64,000 nt of DNA from Bacteroidota bacterium. GTDB lineage: Bacteria; Bacteroidota; Bacteroidia; NS11-12g; UBA955. Where the stretch lies: assembly GCA_016787485.1 (NCBI GenBank), contig JAEUUL010000021.1, positions 48,891 through 112,890 of the forward strand, given 5' to 3'. Below the pieces are notes generated by a model. It was not told the origin of the DNA. It worked only from the letters and a program-made list of their open reading frames with translations, and did no database searches. This document shows positions 46,776 through 54,926 of the stretch, piece after piece. A program made the position numbers and the translations under genes. Within the stretch, counting starts at the first letter, position 1. Every line of letters starts with the position of its first letter.

Positions 46776-47267
46776 ATGAATTGGATTCTGCTCATTTTGC
46801 TCATTTCCGCTGTAAACAAAGACATGATAAATTCAGAGCAGAGATTGCATGAAATGGAAGTAACTGCCGCTGTGGATACTGCCTATGCCTATGCAACCCC
46901 TCCTTCTGTTCCGGGTGAATATCTCAAAACAGAGGAGTATACATCCCAAATTTCCACATATCTGATTCGAATAGAAAATCCGGTTATGGCTGTAAAACTT
47001 ACTCAAAAATATGATACCGGATTATTATATGCAGTGCTGAGTATAGATGCAAAAAATGAACACTGGCAGGGTATGCTGCGTTGCAAACCCGGCAGCCGGG
47101 TGTATACCGGAAAAGTAAACTGGGGCAACAGGACGGAGTTATTGTCTGTGGATTTGGGAAAATTCACATCACTGGATGAAGCTTCAGACCCTGGGATTGT
47201 CCTTTTCCGCAACAAAGAATACAGCGGAAAAATCAACCGCGAATGGCACAACAGTTACAAACGGTAA
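46776..47267 (+). CDS. Small exported protein, paralogue of the next gene
   Basis: A 163-residue protein with a short hydrophobic N-terminus (MNWILLILLISAV) that may be a weak signal peptide. No known family. The centre reads IDAKNEHWQGMLRCKPG and later NWGNRTELLSVDLG. The same framework occurs in the next protein (IPGKKEHWQGSVKMSPD, SFGTRTRVVSVSV), so the two are divergent tandem duplicates. A predicted promoter box lies 4 bases before the ATG. Function unknown. Confidence 0.6.
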   Translation: MNWILLILLISAVNKDMINSEQRLHEMEVTAAVDTAYAYATPPSVPGEYLKTEEYTSQISTYLIRIENPVMAVKLTQKYDTGLLYAVLSIDAKNEHWQGMLRCKPGSRVYTGKVNWGNRTELLSVDLGKFTSLDEASDPGIVLFRNKEYSGKINREWHNSYKR

Positions 47268-47291
47268 CCTGAATAAACTGACACTGATAAA

Positions 47292-47750
47292 ATGAATCAA
47301 CAATACGTGTACCGCATATTGGTTCTTACCATTTTTATATCTGCCTGCCGAAGCAGCAGCCGTTTTGAGTATTATGCAACCACCTCAGACTCTACCGCTG
47401 CAGCTAATTATGAAAACCTTTCAGCCGGTCCTTCATCTGCACGCACCTGGGCTGAATTGAAAGGCACTGATTCGGATATGGAAATCAAAAAACAGGGAGA
47501 AAATTATTATGCCATCTGGCATATACCCGGCAAAAAAGAGCACTGGCAGGGAAGTGTTAAAATGAGCCCGGATTCAGCAGAACTACTTTATCGTTTCCGG
47601 GGCAAACTCAGCTTTGGTACCCGCACCAGGGTAGTTTCTGTTTCTGTATTTGTTAAGGGTTGTGAAAGCATGGCCGGAAATTCTGCAACCATGCAATTTG
47701 AAGGCGAAAAAAAGATTTACAAATCCTGTTTTTCAGGAGGCGATTACTAA
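47292..47750 (+). CDS. Small lipoprotein, paralogue of the previous gene
   Basis: A 152-residue lipoprotein with signal MNQQYVYRILVLTIFIS and lipobox SAC. It shares the EHWQG core and the GTRTRVVSVSV strand with the preceding protein, from which it is separated by 24 bases. Two later cysteines (GCESM and SCFSGG) could form a disulfide. No function can be assigned. It is probably co-transcribed with its neighbour; the next gene has its own promoter box. Confidence 0.62.
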   Translation: MNQQYVYRILVLTIFISACRSSSRFEYYATTSDSTAAANYENLSAGPSSARTWAELKGTDSDMEIKKQGENYYAIWHIPGKKEHWQGSVKMSPDSAELLYRFRGKLSFGTRTRVVSVSVFVKGCESMAGNSATMQFEGEKKIYKSCFSGGDY

Positions 47751-47805
47751 GAAAGGCAATGGCTGCGACTCAATAGTGAGCAGGGCTTCAAAAAACTATG
47801 ACGGA

Positions 47806-47835
47806 TTGTTATTGTGTTTCTTTTTCGTAACTTTG
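47806..47835 (+). promoter_or_regulatory. Predicted promoter TTG-N19-TAACTTTG, 4 bases before GTG at 47840
   Basis: TTG (47806-47808) and TAACTTTG (47828-47835) have the normal 19-base spacing. TATA then separates the box from the GTG start codon, so the metal-efflux transcript would begin at its first codon. Confidence 0.6.
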
Positions 47836-47839
47836 TATA

Positions 47840-48217
47840 GTGAAGAGGGGGATTTCCGTATTGTTGCTATCGGTTTATTTCTTTACGGCCACGGGGTTTT
47901 CCCAGTTGGTCCGCCTCCCTGTTTTGCTTCACCACTACCTGGAACACCAGGAAAAAAATGAGAATACCGGTTTCGGAGAATTTCTGAGTCTGCACTACCT
48001 GGAGGACACACAGGACAAGGACCTGCACCATGACCATGAAAGGCTTCCTTTTAAAAGCCAGCATATTCTGGTTCCCTGCGTGCAGCATGCAAGTGCCATA
48101 CAACAGTTAAATCTGTGTGAGCCACATCTGGCAGTGAAACAAGTGCCAGCCATACCGCAGGATGATATCTACGCTGCTCCTTTCAGTGGCAAAATCTGGC
48201 AACCGCCAAGGGCTTAA
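47840..48217 (+). CDS. Small His-rich exported protein leading the metal-efflux operon
   Basis: A 125-residue protein beginning with GTG at 47840 (MKRGISVLLLSVYFFTATGF is a signal peptide). The mature part is rich in histidine (LLHHYLEHQ, SLHYLEDTQ, DLHHDHERLPF), a pattern I have seen in short hypothetical proteins that precede CzcA-type pumps in Bacteroidota. A periplasmic metal-binding or sensing role is inferred from this composition and position only. It lies 106 bases before the RND pump start. Its GTG is 4 bases downstream of a clear promoter box, supporting the start choice. Confidence 0.62.
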   Translation: MKRGISVLLLSVYFFTATGFSQLVRLPVLLHHYLEHQEKNENTGFGEFLSLHYLEDTQDKDLHHDHERLPFKSQHILVPCVQHASAIQQLNLCEPHLAVKQVPAIPQDDIYAAPFSGKIWQPPRA

Positions 48218-48323
48218 TCCCTGAATCACACACTTAATGCCGGTATGTACACCGGGACGCTGACCATGCCGGTTGTGTTTACTCTGTTACCCGCGTCTCA
48301 ATTACCCAAAATCAATCATTATT

Positions 48324-51300
48324 ATGCTTCAAAAAATCATCGGATTCAGCATCCGCAATAAGCTGATCATAGCACTATTTACACTTGCACTGGTTATCTG
48401 GGGCTCAGTTTCCCTGCGCAACCTGCCCATAGATGCAGTGCCGGACATAACCAACAATCAGGTACAGATCATCACGGTATCGCCCAGTTTGGGAGCAGCA
48501 GATATTGAAAGGCTGATAACGTTTCCCATTGAACAGGCCACCCGCAACATTCCAGGCATTATCGAACAACGCAGTTTCTCGCGGTTCGGGCTCTCACTGA
48601 TCACCATTGTATTTGACGATGGTACCGATGTGTACTGGGCAAGAAACCAGGTAAGCGAAAGGCTCATTTCCGTTCAGGCTGCCCTGCCACCCGGAATCGG
48701 TATTCCGGAATTAGGACCTGTGACCACCGGACTGGGAGAAATTTTCCAGTATACCGTGCGTGCAAAAAAGGGCTACGAAAAAAAATACACACTGGCAGAC
48801 CTGCGCACCTTGCAGGACTGGAATATCCGAAGGCAACTTGCCGGTACAGAAGGAGTTGCCGATGTGAGCAGTTTTGGAGGAGAAGTAAAACAGTTCGAGG
48901 TAAATACGGACCCTGCGAAGCTCAAAGGATATGGTCTTACCGTGTCTGATGTGGCACGTGCGCTGGAAGATAACAACGGCAATACCGGAGGCGCGTACAT
49001 TGAAAAAGGACCTGCCATACAGTTTATCCGCACCGAGGGTTTACTGCGCCACAAGGAAGACATAGAAAACATCCCGTTAAAGCGCACCGGCGATGGTATC
49101 CCGCTGCTGATCAGAGATGTGGCGGTGGTAAAACCAGGGCATGCCACCCGGTACGGATCCATGTCGCTGAACGGTGAGCAGGAAGTGGCTGGGGGTATTG
49201 TGATGATGATCAAGGGAGGCAACAGTTCCAAAGTAATAGAACAGGTCAAGGCGAAAATCGCCCAGGTGCAACAAACCCTTCCTGAGGGAGTGGTTATTGA
49301 ACCCTTTCTGGACCGCACCAAAATGGTGAACAACGCCATAGGAACAGTGCAGACAAACCTGCTGGAAGGAGCACTGATAGTGGTGTTTGTGCTGGTCGTT
49401 TTCCTGGGCAATCTGCGGGCCGGCCTGCTGGTTGCATCGGTGATTCCGCTGGCTATGCTGTTCGCCGTCATTTGCATGAACCTCTTTGGCGTAAGTGGCA
49501 ATCTCATGAGTCTGGGTGCCCTTGATTTTGGGTTGATTGTCGATGGTGCGGTCATTATTGTGGAAGCAGTCATGCACAGGCTGCACAAGAGCAAAGGAGC
49601 CGTGCTCAGCCGCGGACAAATGGATACAGAAGTAGAACACAGTGCCGGGAAAATGATGGGCGCTGCGGCCTTCGGCCAAATCATCATCCTGGTGGTTTAT
49701 CTTCCTATACTCGCATTGCAGGGCATTGAGGGTAAGATGTTCAGACCCATGGCTGAAACCGTGGGGTTCGCCATACTGGGGGCATTTATTCTTTCCCTGA
49801 CGTATATCCCTATGATGAGTGCCTGGCTTTTGAGCAGAAACACGCAGCACAAAGAAAACCTGAGTGACCGCATGATTCAAAAACTCGAACAGGGTTATGA
49901 ATGGTTGTTTCTGCGGTTTTTGCGTCAGCGCAAATGGGTCCTGGTTTCATCTCTGGTGCTGTTCCTTCTCAGCATTTTTATGCTGTCGCGGATGGGCGGA
50001 GAATTTATTCCCAAACTGGAAGAAGGAGATTTTGCCGTAGAGGCCCGCATGTTGCCCGGCACTTCACTTACCACTACCATTGAGGCCACCAGTCAGGCCT
50101 CTGCCCTGCTGAAAAAACAGTTTCCGGAAGTGGAACGGGTGGTAACCAAAACGGGCAGTGGTGAAATCCCCACTGACCCCATGCCCATTGAAGCCACTGA
50201 CCTGATGGTTATCCTTAAAGACAAAAAACAGTGGACAAGTGCAGGAAGTTTTGATGAACTGGCAGAAAAAATGAGTTCCGTGCTGGATCAGATACCGGGC
50301 CTGGCCACCGGATTTCAATACCCGGTGCAAATGCGTTTCAACGAACTCATGACCGGTGCCCGACAAGACGTGGTGTGCAAAATCTACGGTGAAAATCTCG
50401 ATTCACTGTCCAGACAGGCCCACAGTCTGGGTGCCCTCATACAAAAAATAGACGGGGCCAGGGATGTTTATGTGGAAACCATGACCGGACTCCCGCAGAT
50501 TGTGGTGAATTACAACCGTTCTGGCCTGGCAAGGTATGGGGTTTCCATTGCAGAGGTAAATAAGGTCATTCAATCTGCCTTTGCCGGTGCAGTGTGCGGA
50601 CAGGTGTATGAAAACGAAAGGCGGTTCGACCTGGTGCTGCGGCTGGATGAAAGCAAACGCAGATATGCGGGAAACGTAGAAGAACTCCTGATTCCCGTGT
50701 CAGGAGGAGAACAGATTCCACTCCGGCATCTGGCCACAGTGAATGTGTTGGAAGGGCCAAACCAGATTCAGCGTGAAAACGCACAAAGACGCATCACCAT
50801 TGGCTTTAACGTACGTGGCCGCGATGTGCAGAGTATCGTAAACGAACTACAGTTAAACGTAAAACAGCATATGCATTTACCCAGCGGATATTACATTACT
50901 TATGGCGGACAGTTTGAAAACCTGGTGGCAGCCCGCAACCGGTTGTCTCTGGTTGTTCCAGTGGCTCTGCTGCTCATCCTTTTGTTGTTGTATTTTGCCT
51001 TTGGCACAATAACACAGGGTTTGCTCATATTCTCCGCCATACCCCTCAGTGCAATTGGCGGGGTAATCGCCCTTTGGCTCAGGGGCATGCCCTTCAGCAT
51101 CAGTGCAGGCATAGGTTTTATCGCCTTGTTTGGTGTTGCCGTCCTCAATGGCATTGTACTCATCTCAGAATTCAACCACCTGAAGAAAAACGGGGAAACC
51201 GACGTACTGAAACGGGTGCAAAAAGGAACACGTATTCGTCTGCGGCCTGTGTTGATGACAGCTGCTGTGGCCTCGCTGGGATTTCTGCCTATGGCTGTGA

Positions 51301-52664
51301 GCAATGGGGCTGGCGCTGAAGTGCAGAGACCACTGGCTACCGTGGTCATTGGCGGACTGGTAAGCGCAACCGCCCTTACCCTGCTGGTTTTACCCCTTCT
51401 CTATATTTGGTTGGAAAGCCGCAAGCCAAACAAACCCAAACTGAAAACAGTGGTGGTATCCGCATTGTTTCTTGCAGCATTTCCACTGCAGGCGCAAAGT
51501 CCCATAAGCCTGAAAAGTGCAATAGATTCTGCCCTTTCCAACCACACGGGTTTTCTTGCACAGAAAAAAAACACACAGCTTGCCAGATCGGAAATAAAAA
51601 CGGCATTTACCCCGGATGCCACCTCACTGAGCCTGGAATACGGAAATGTGAACAGCTGGTATACCGACAATAAAATTTCCGTGCAGCAGGGCATCGCTTT
51701 CCCCACCGTTTACAGGACCCGCTCCTATGCGCTGAAAGCACTGGCACTGGCAGCAGAACAAAAGGAACTTGTTGCGTCAAAAGAACTGACATATAAGGTT
51801 TCAACGATGTTTTACGATATACTTTTGATGCAGGAGAAACTGCATGTACTGCAAACAGCCGATTCGGTTTACAGACTGTATTTGCAGCGTCAGAAACTGC
51901 GCTATGAAAAAGGAGAAACAGACCTGGCCGAGGCAGCCCTGGCCGAAGCCCAGGCAGCTGAAGTGCAAAGACAGTACAGCGATTTACAGGCAGGGTTAAA
52001 AGAAGCCATATCCTCCTTTCAGTGGTTGCTGCGCACCCGGCAGGCTTATATCCCCGATCCGGGAACAGCATTCAGGGCTGAATTGAATGCGATGGCAGAT
52101 ACAGCTGCGCTGGAGAATCATCCGGCAGTGCAGCAGCGGGCAAGTGAGCAAACTGCCGCCTACTGGTTGCATAAAACCGAGAAAGCTGCTTTGCTGCCTT
52201 CATTGTGGGTGGGTTATACCAATATCAGTTATATGGGTTACCAGCAGATTGGCACCGACAACAGGTATTTCGACCGCAGCACCCGTTTTCATTCGATACA
52301 AACCGGCATTGCCATGCCCCTTTTCGGTGGAAGCGGAAAAGCACGTGTGCGGAGTTCTGCTTTGCGTATGCAGCAGGCAGCGCTTGAAAAACAAAACACC
52401 AAAACAGAGCTTACCGCCAGAATGGAGCAATTGCAGATTCAGAAACAGAGGCAGGCGCGAAACCTTGATCAATTCACCAGTACTCTTTTGCCCTTGTCAG
52501 AAACCCTGCTGAAAACGGCCTTGCTCAAACTGGACAAAGGAGAAATCCATTTCACGGAATGGACAGTTCTCACCCATCAGGCGCTGCAAATACGGGCGAA
52601 CTATACCGATGCGCTGATGCAATACAACGAAACCATACACACCATTCAATCATTAATCCCCTGA
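48324..52664 (+). CDS. CzcA/CusA-type heavy-metal RND pump fused to a TolC-like domain
   Basis: A 1446-residue fusion. The ATG at 48324 (MLQKIIGFSIRNKLI) matches the RND start; an earlier ATG adds 17 unrelated residues. Residues 1-~1028 are an HME-type RND exporter with the proton-relay signature D401-F-G-L-I-V-D407-G-A-V-I-I-V-E414 and the usual 12-helix, two-loop plan. From ~1050 to the end is a TolC-type outer-membrane factor (LKSAIDSALSNHTGFLAQ, with coiled-coil AALAEAQAAEVQRQYSDLQ). The joint holds a basic-hydrophobic stretch, KTVVVSALFLAAFPLQAQ, that looks exactly like a signal peptide with an AxA-type cleavage site, so the TolC part may be released after export. Such fusions occur in Bacteroidota. 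Metal specificity (Co/Zn/Cd or Cu/Ag) is not resolved. Confidence 0.94.
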   Translation: MLQKIIGFSIRNKLIIALFTLALVIWGSVSLRNLPIDAVPDITNNQVQIITVSPSLGAADIERLITFPIEQATRNIPGIIEQRSFSRFGLSLITIVFDDGTDVYWARNQVSERLISVQAALPPGIGIPELGPVTTGLGEIFQYTVRAKKGYEKKYTLADLRTLQDWNIRRQLAGTEGVADVSSFGGEVKQFEVNTDPAKLKGYGLTVSDVARALEDNNGNTGGAYIEKGPAIQFIRTEGLLRHKEDIENIPLKRTGDGIPLLIRDVAVVKPGHATRYGSMSLNGEQEVAGGIVMMIKGGNSSKVIEQVKAKIAQVQQTLPEGVVIEPFLDRTKMVNNAIGTVQTNLLEGALIVVFVLVVFLGNLRAGLLVASVIPLAMLFAVICMNLFGVSGNLMSLGALDFGLIVDGAVIIVEAVMHRLHKSKGAVLSRGQMDTEVEHSAGKMMGAAAFGQIIILVVYLPILALQGIEGKMFRPMAETVGFAILGAFILSLTYIPMMSAWLLSRNTQHKENLSDRMIQKLEQGYEWLFLRFLRQRKWVLVSSLVLFLLSIFMLSRMGGEFIPKLEEGDFAVEARMLPGTSLTTTIEATSQASALLKKQFPEVERVVTKTGSGEIPTDPMPIEATDLMVILKDKKQWTSAGSFDELAEKMSSVLDQIPGLATGFQYPVQMRFNELMTGARQDVVCKIYGENLDSLSRQAHSLGALIQKIDGARDVYVETMTGLPQIVVNYNRSGLARYGVSIAEVNKVIQSAFAGAVCGQVYENERRFDLVLRLDESKRRYAGNVEELLIPVSGGEQIPLRHLATVNVLEGPNQIQRENAQRRITIGFNVRGRDVQSIVNELQLNVKQHMHLPSGYYITYGGQFENLVAARNRLSLVVPVALLLILLLLYFAFGTITQGLLIFSAIPLSAIGGVIALWLRGMPFSISAGIGFIALFGVAVLNGIVLISEFNHLKKNGETDVLKRVQKGTRIRLRPVLMTAAVASLGFLPMAVSNGAGAEVQRPLATVVIGGLVSATALTLLVLPLLYIWLESRKPNKPKLKTVVVSALFLAAFPLQAQSPISLKSAIDSALSNHTGFLAQKKNTQLARSEIKTAFTPDATSLSLEYGNVNSWYTDNKISVQQGIAFPTVYRTRSYALKALALAAEQKELVASKELTYKVSTMFYDILLMQEKLHVLQTADSVYRLYLQRQKLRYEKGETDLAEAALAEAQAAEVQRQYSDLQAGLKEAISSFQWLLRTRQAYIPDPGTAFRAELNAMADTAALENHPAVQQRASEQTAAYWLHKTEKAALLPSLWVGYTNISYMGYQQIGTDNRYFDRSTRFHSIQTGIAMPLFGGSGKARVRSSALRMQQAALEKQNTKTELTARMEQLQIQKQRQARNLDQFTSTLLPLSETLLKTALLKLDKGEIHFTEWTVLTHQALQIRANYTDALMQYNETIHTIQSLIP

Positions 52665-52668
52665 TTCC

Positions 52669-53802
52669 ATGAAAAAGACAATTTGGATAATTCCCATTAT
52701 ACTTACCGCTGCCTGTGGCAGCAAAACCAACAAAACAGAAACGGCCGCGATTGATACTGCCGGCAACATCATTCAATTTACCGCCGGACAACTGAAAACG
52801 GCAGGCATAGAAGCTAAGGTCTGCACCCCGGGAAGATTAACATTGAAAATTCCGGTAAATGGTGTGGTGGATGTGCCCCCTCAAAACCTGGTATCTCTCA
52901 GTTTTCCGTTCGGCGGATACCTGAAATACACACAACTCATTCCCGGTATGCGGGTGAGCAAAGGCCAGGCCATTGCTACCATGGAAGATGTTCAATACAT
53001 ACAATTGCAGCAAGACTATCTCCTCAGCACAAACAAACTACAGGAAACCGAACTGGAATACAACCGGCAGAAGCAGTTGTATGAAGGACATGCCACCAGT
53101 GAAAAAATCTATCAGCAAACCCAGGCGGATTTAAACCGGAAAAAAATTGAGGTTGCGGCACTGGCAGAAAAACTGCGGTTGCTGGGTTTAAATCCCGGCA
53201 GTCTCAGTTCTGCAACCATCAGCCGCACGGTGCAGGTTTACTCCCCTATTAACGGGTATGTGAGCAAAGTGCATATAAATGCAGGCAAATATGTAAATCC
53301 CTCCGATGTGCTTTTCGAACTGGTAAACCCGGATGATTATCATCTGGCACTGAAAGTCTTTGAAAAAGATCTGTCCCATTTGTCAATAGGCCAGTCTGTA
53401 AAAGCCTGGGTAAGCGCAACCCCACAAGATACCCATTCAGCCAAAATCATTCTGATCAGCCAGGATCTGGACGAAGACCGTTCTGCCATGGTCCATTGCC
53501 ATTTCGATAAAACAGACCACAAATTGTTACCCGGTATGTTTATGGAGGCTGAACTGCAGTTGGCCGGGGTAGACGCCCTGTCAGTGCCGGCCCATGCTGT
53601 GGTACAGACCGGAAAAGACAGAGGTGTATTTGTGCAAACAGGCTCCGGAGCTTTCCGGTTTGAACCTGTGCAGGTATTGTCTGAAACTCCGGAACTTGTG
53701 TATTTTTTGTTTCACAAGCCGGGGGTGGAATCCCTGCCTGTTGTATATAAAAATGCCTGGTCTGTGCTGGGTAAATGGAAAAATAACGGAGAGGAGCAAT
53801 AA
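52669..53802 (+). CDS. RND efflux periplasmic adaptor lipoprotein (CusB/CzcB-like)
   Basis: A 377-residue membrane-fusion protein that links the inner-membrane pump to the outer-membrane channel in the periplasm. It starts 4 bases after the pump gene. The signal MKKTIWIIPIILTAACGSK has a lipobox, so it is lipid anchored. The barrel-sandwich (lipoyl) half motif PFGGYLKYTQLIPGMRVSKG and its partner VYSPINGYVSKVHINAGKYV flank a coiled-coil hairpin (NKLQETELEYNRQKQLYEG). The beta-barrel strand KVFEKDLSHLSIGQSVKAWV follows. No CusF-like or long Met/His metal-binding extension is visible. It works with the preceding fusion pump. Confidence 0.92.
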   Translation: MKKTIWIIPIILTAACGSKTNKTETAAIDTAGNIIQFTAGQLKTAGIEAKVCTPGRLTLKIPVNGVVDVPPQNLVSLSFPFGGYLKYTQLIPGMRVSKGQAIATMEDVQYIQLQQDYLLSTNKLQETELEYNRQKQLYEGHATSEKIYQQTQADLNRKKIEVAALAEKLRLLGLNPGSLSSATISRTVQVYSPINGYVSKVHINAGKYVNPSDVLFELVNPDDYHLALKVFEKDLSHLSIGQSVKAWVSATPQDTHSAKIILISQDLDEDRSAMVHCHFDKTDHKLLPGMFMEAELQLAGVDALSVPAHAVVQTGKDRGVFVQTGSGAFRFEPVQVLSETPELVYFLFHKPGVESLPVVYKNAWSVLGKWKNNGEEQ

Positions 53803-53835
53803 GGATATGAAAAATAGAATCAGATTAATTCGTTG

Positions 53836-53843
53836 TATATTTG
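53836..53843 (+). promoter_or_regulatory. Predicted -7 box TATATTTG before the cytochrome lipoprotein gene
   Basis: TATATTTG fits TAnnTTTG and lies 17 bases before the ATG at 53861. It would separate transcription of the envelope block from the efflux genes, but no -33 TTTG is present, so read-through from upstream is also likely. Confidence 0.35.
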
Positions 53844-53860
53844 TGAAAACAAATCTGAAA

Positions 53861-54298
53861 ATGAAAAACGGGTGGGGAAAATTGCGGCTGATTTCAGCCG
53901 TTTTACTGGGTTTGTTTGCCATGGGCGGACTAAGCACCTGCAAACACGAACCCCCGTATTTAGATACCACGACTACGAATACCGGAGTAGATACAATCTG
54001 TTTTGAAAGGGATATACTGCCTCTTTTTAAAACAAACTGTGCAAAGAGTGGCTGCCATGACAGTATTACTCAGGAAGAAAACATGATGCTAAATTCATAC
54101 AATGGAATCAGATACAGCAAAGACAAAGGAGTAGTGCCCGGAGATCCTTCCAAAAGCAAACTCATCAAAGAAATTGACAACGGGAAAATGAATGGTCCCA
54201 CCAGTGGTTATGGCAATCTTTCTGCAGACCAGGTGGCACTCATCAAGCGCTGGATTAAAGAAGGGGCTGTAAATGGAAGCAATTGCCGTTCCTTGTGA
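53861..54298 (+). CDS. Cytochrome-c-like (CxxxxCH) lipoprotein, cut short by in-frame TGA
   Basis: A 145-residue product as read. The ATG at 53861 begins a lipoprotein signal (MKNGWGKLRLISAVLLGLFA, lipobox LSTC); an upstream ATG at 53807 adds 18 codons and is possible. The domain has the layout of planctomycete-type cytochrome c (PSCyt1-like) proteins: ERDILPLFKTNCAKSGCHD with a CxxxxCH rather than CxxCH motif, then SADQVALIKRWIKEGAVNG. The TGA at 54296-54298 is followed in the same frame, without any other stop, by a complete second cytochrome-like module ending at 54568. Closely related two-module proteins are expected to run through this point with a cysteine-containing linker. The gene therefore appears interrupted by one base change, or recoded. 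Confidence 0.75.
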   Translation: MKNGWGKLRLISAVLLGLFAMGGLSTCKHEPPYLDTTTTNTGVDTICFERDILPLFKTNCAKSGCHDSITQEENMMLNSYNGIRYSKDKGVVPGDPSKSKLIKEIDNGKMNGPTSGYGNLSADQVALIKRWIKEGAVNGSNCRSL

Positions 54299-54568
54299 GA
54301 TTCTGGTATATACACCTATAGCAAAGGTGTTTTTCCTATATATAAAAAATACTGCAACTCCTGCCATAGTGCAGGGGCCGCACCTTACTCGGGCGGCAGC
54401 GTTGTGTTGGAAACCTATGCTGACATGAAGGCTGCTGTGGACAATGGCAAACTCTGGAGTTCTTTAAACCGCACCATCAACTGGATGCCCAAGGGGGCCT
54501 CCCGTTTGAGTACATGCGAAATGGCACAAATACGTAAATGGATAGCAGCAGGTGCGCCCAATAATTAA
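54299..54568 (+). pseudogene. Continuation of the interrupted cytochrome protein (second CxxCH module)
   Basis: Reading in the same frame past the TGA gives an unbroken segment: DSGIYTYSKGVFPIYKK, YCNSCHSAGAAPYSGG, TYADMKAAVDNGKLW, MPKGASRLSTCEMAQ and KWIAAGAPNN, then TAA at 54566-54568. CNSCH is a canonical heme-c motif. The segment closely matches the next protein (CAGCHSAGAPSGG, MPKSGSKWSACNLTR, KWIDAGAPNN), so it is a genuine coding module and not chance sequence. There is no good start codon after the TGA, so on the present sequence it would not be translated unless the TGA is read through. A sequencing error, a recent nonsense mutation or recoding are the alternatives. Confidence 0.75.
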
Positions 54569-54926
54569 ACTTTTTATTCCAGCAATGCTGCTGATGGCTG
54601 CAATCAGTGGTTGTTATTACGACAACCGCCAGGAATTGTACCCGAACAACAAGCCCTGCGATACCACAGCGATCAGTTACAGCAAAGAACTCAGCGGGCT
54701 CATTCAAAGCCAGTGTGCAGGTTGCCACAGCGCAGGGGCTCCATCAGGCGGTATTGTGCTGGCCGATTATACCAGCGTAAAGGCCTCTGTAAGCAGTGGC
54801 AGATTTTATGGCAGTGTAAACTGGGATGCCGGTTTCTCACCCATGCCCAAAAGCGGCAGCAAATGGTCTGCCTGCAACCTCACCCGACTAAAGAAATGGA
54901 TTGATGCAGGTGCACCGAATAATTAA
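54552..54926 (+). CDS. Single-module cytochrome-c-like lipoprotein (CxxCH)
   Basis: A 124-residue lipoprotein starting with GTG at 54552, which overlaps the last 17 bases of the preceding frame. The signal MRPIIKLFIPAMLLMAA ends at lipobox ISGC. The mature part has one heme-type motif, SQCAGCHSAGAPSGG, then DYTSVKASVSSGRFYGSV, a downstream MPKSGS with a Met that may be the sixth heme ligand, and KWIDAGAPNN at the end. It is a tandem duplicate of the second module of the interrupted gene just upstream. The downstream DUF5777-like gene starts inside its last codons. A role in periplasmic or surface electron transfer is inferred from the motif only. Confidence 0.78.
   Translation: MRPIIKLFIPAMLLMAAISGCYYDNRQELYPNNKPCDTTAISYSKELSGLIQSQCAGCHSAGAPSGGIVLADYTSVKASVSSGRFYGSVNWDAGFSPMPKSGSKWSACNLTRLKKWIDAGAPNN

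Noticed and set aside
53594..53860. Upstream extension of the cytochrome lipoprotein frame into the adaptor gene
   Set aside because: The extra ~90 residues overlap the adaptor CDS in another frame and would bury the lipoprotein signal; starts at 53861 or 53807 are better.
54296..54298. TGA read as tryptophan by an alternative genetic code
   Set aside because: TGA is used as an ordinary stop elsewhere in the window (for example 1597-1599 and 59821-59823), so the standard code applies; a local mutation or recoding is the only way to explain it.
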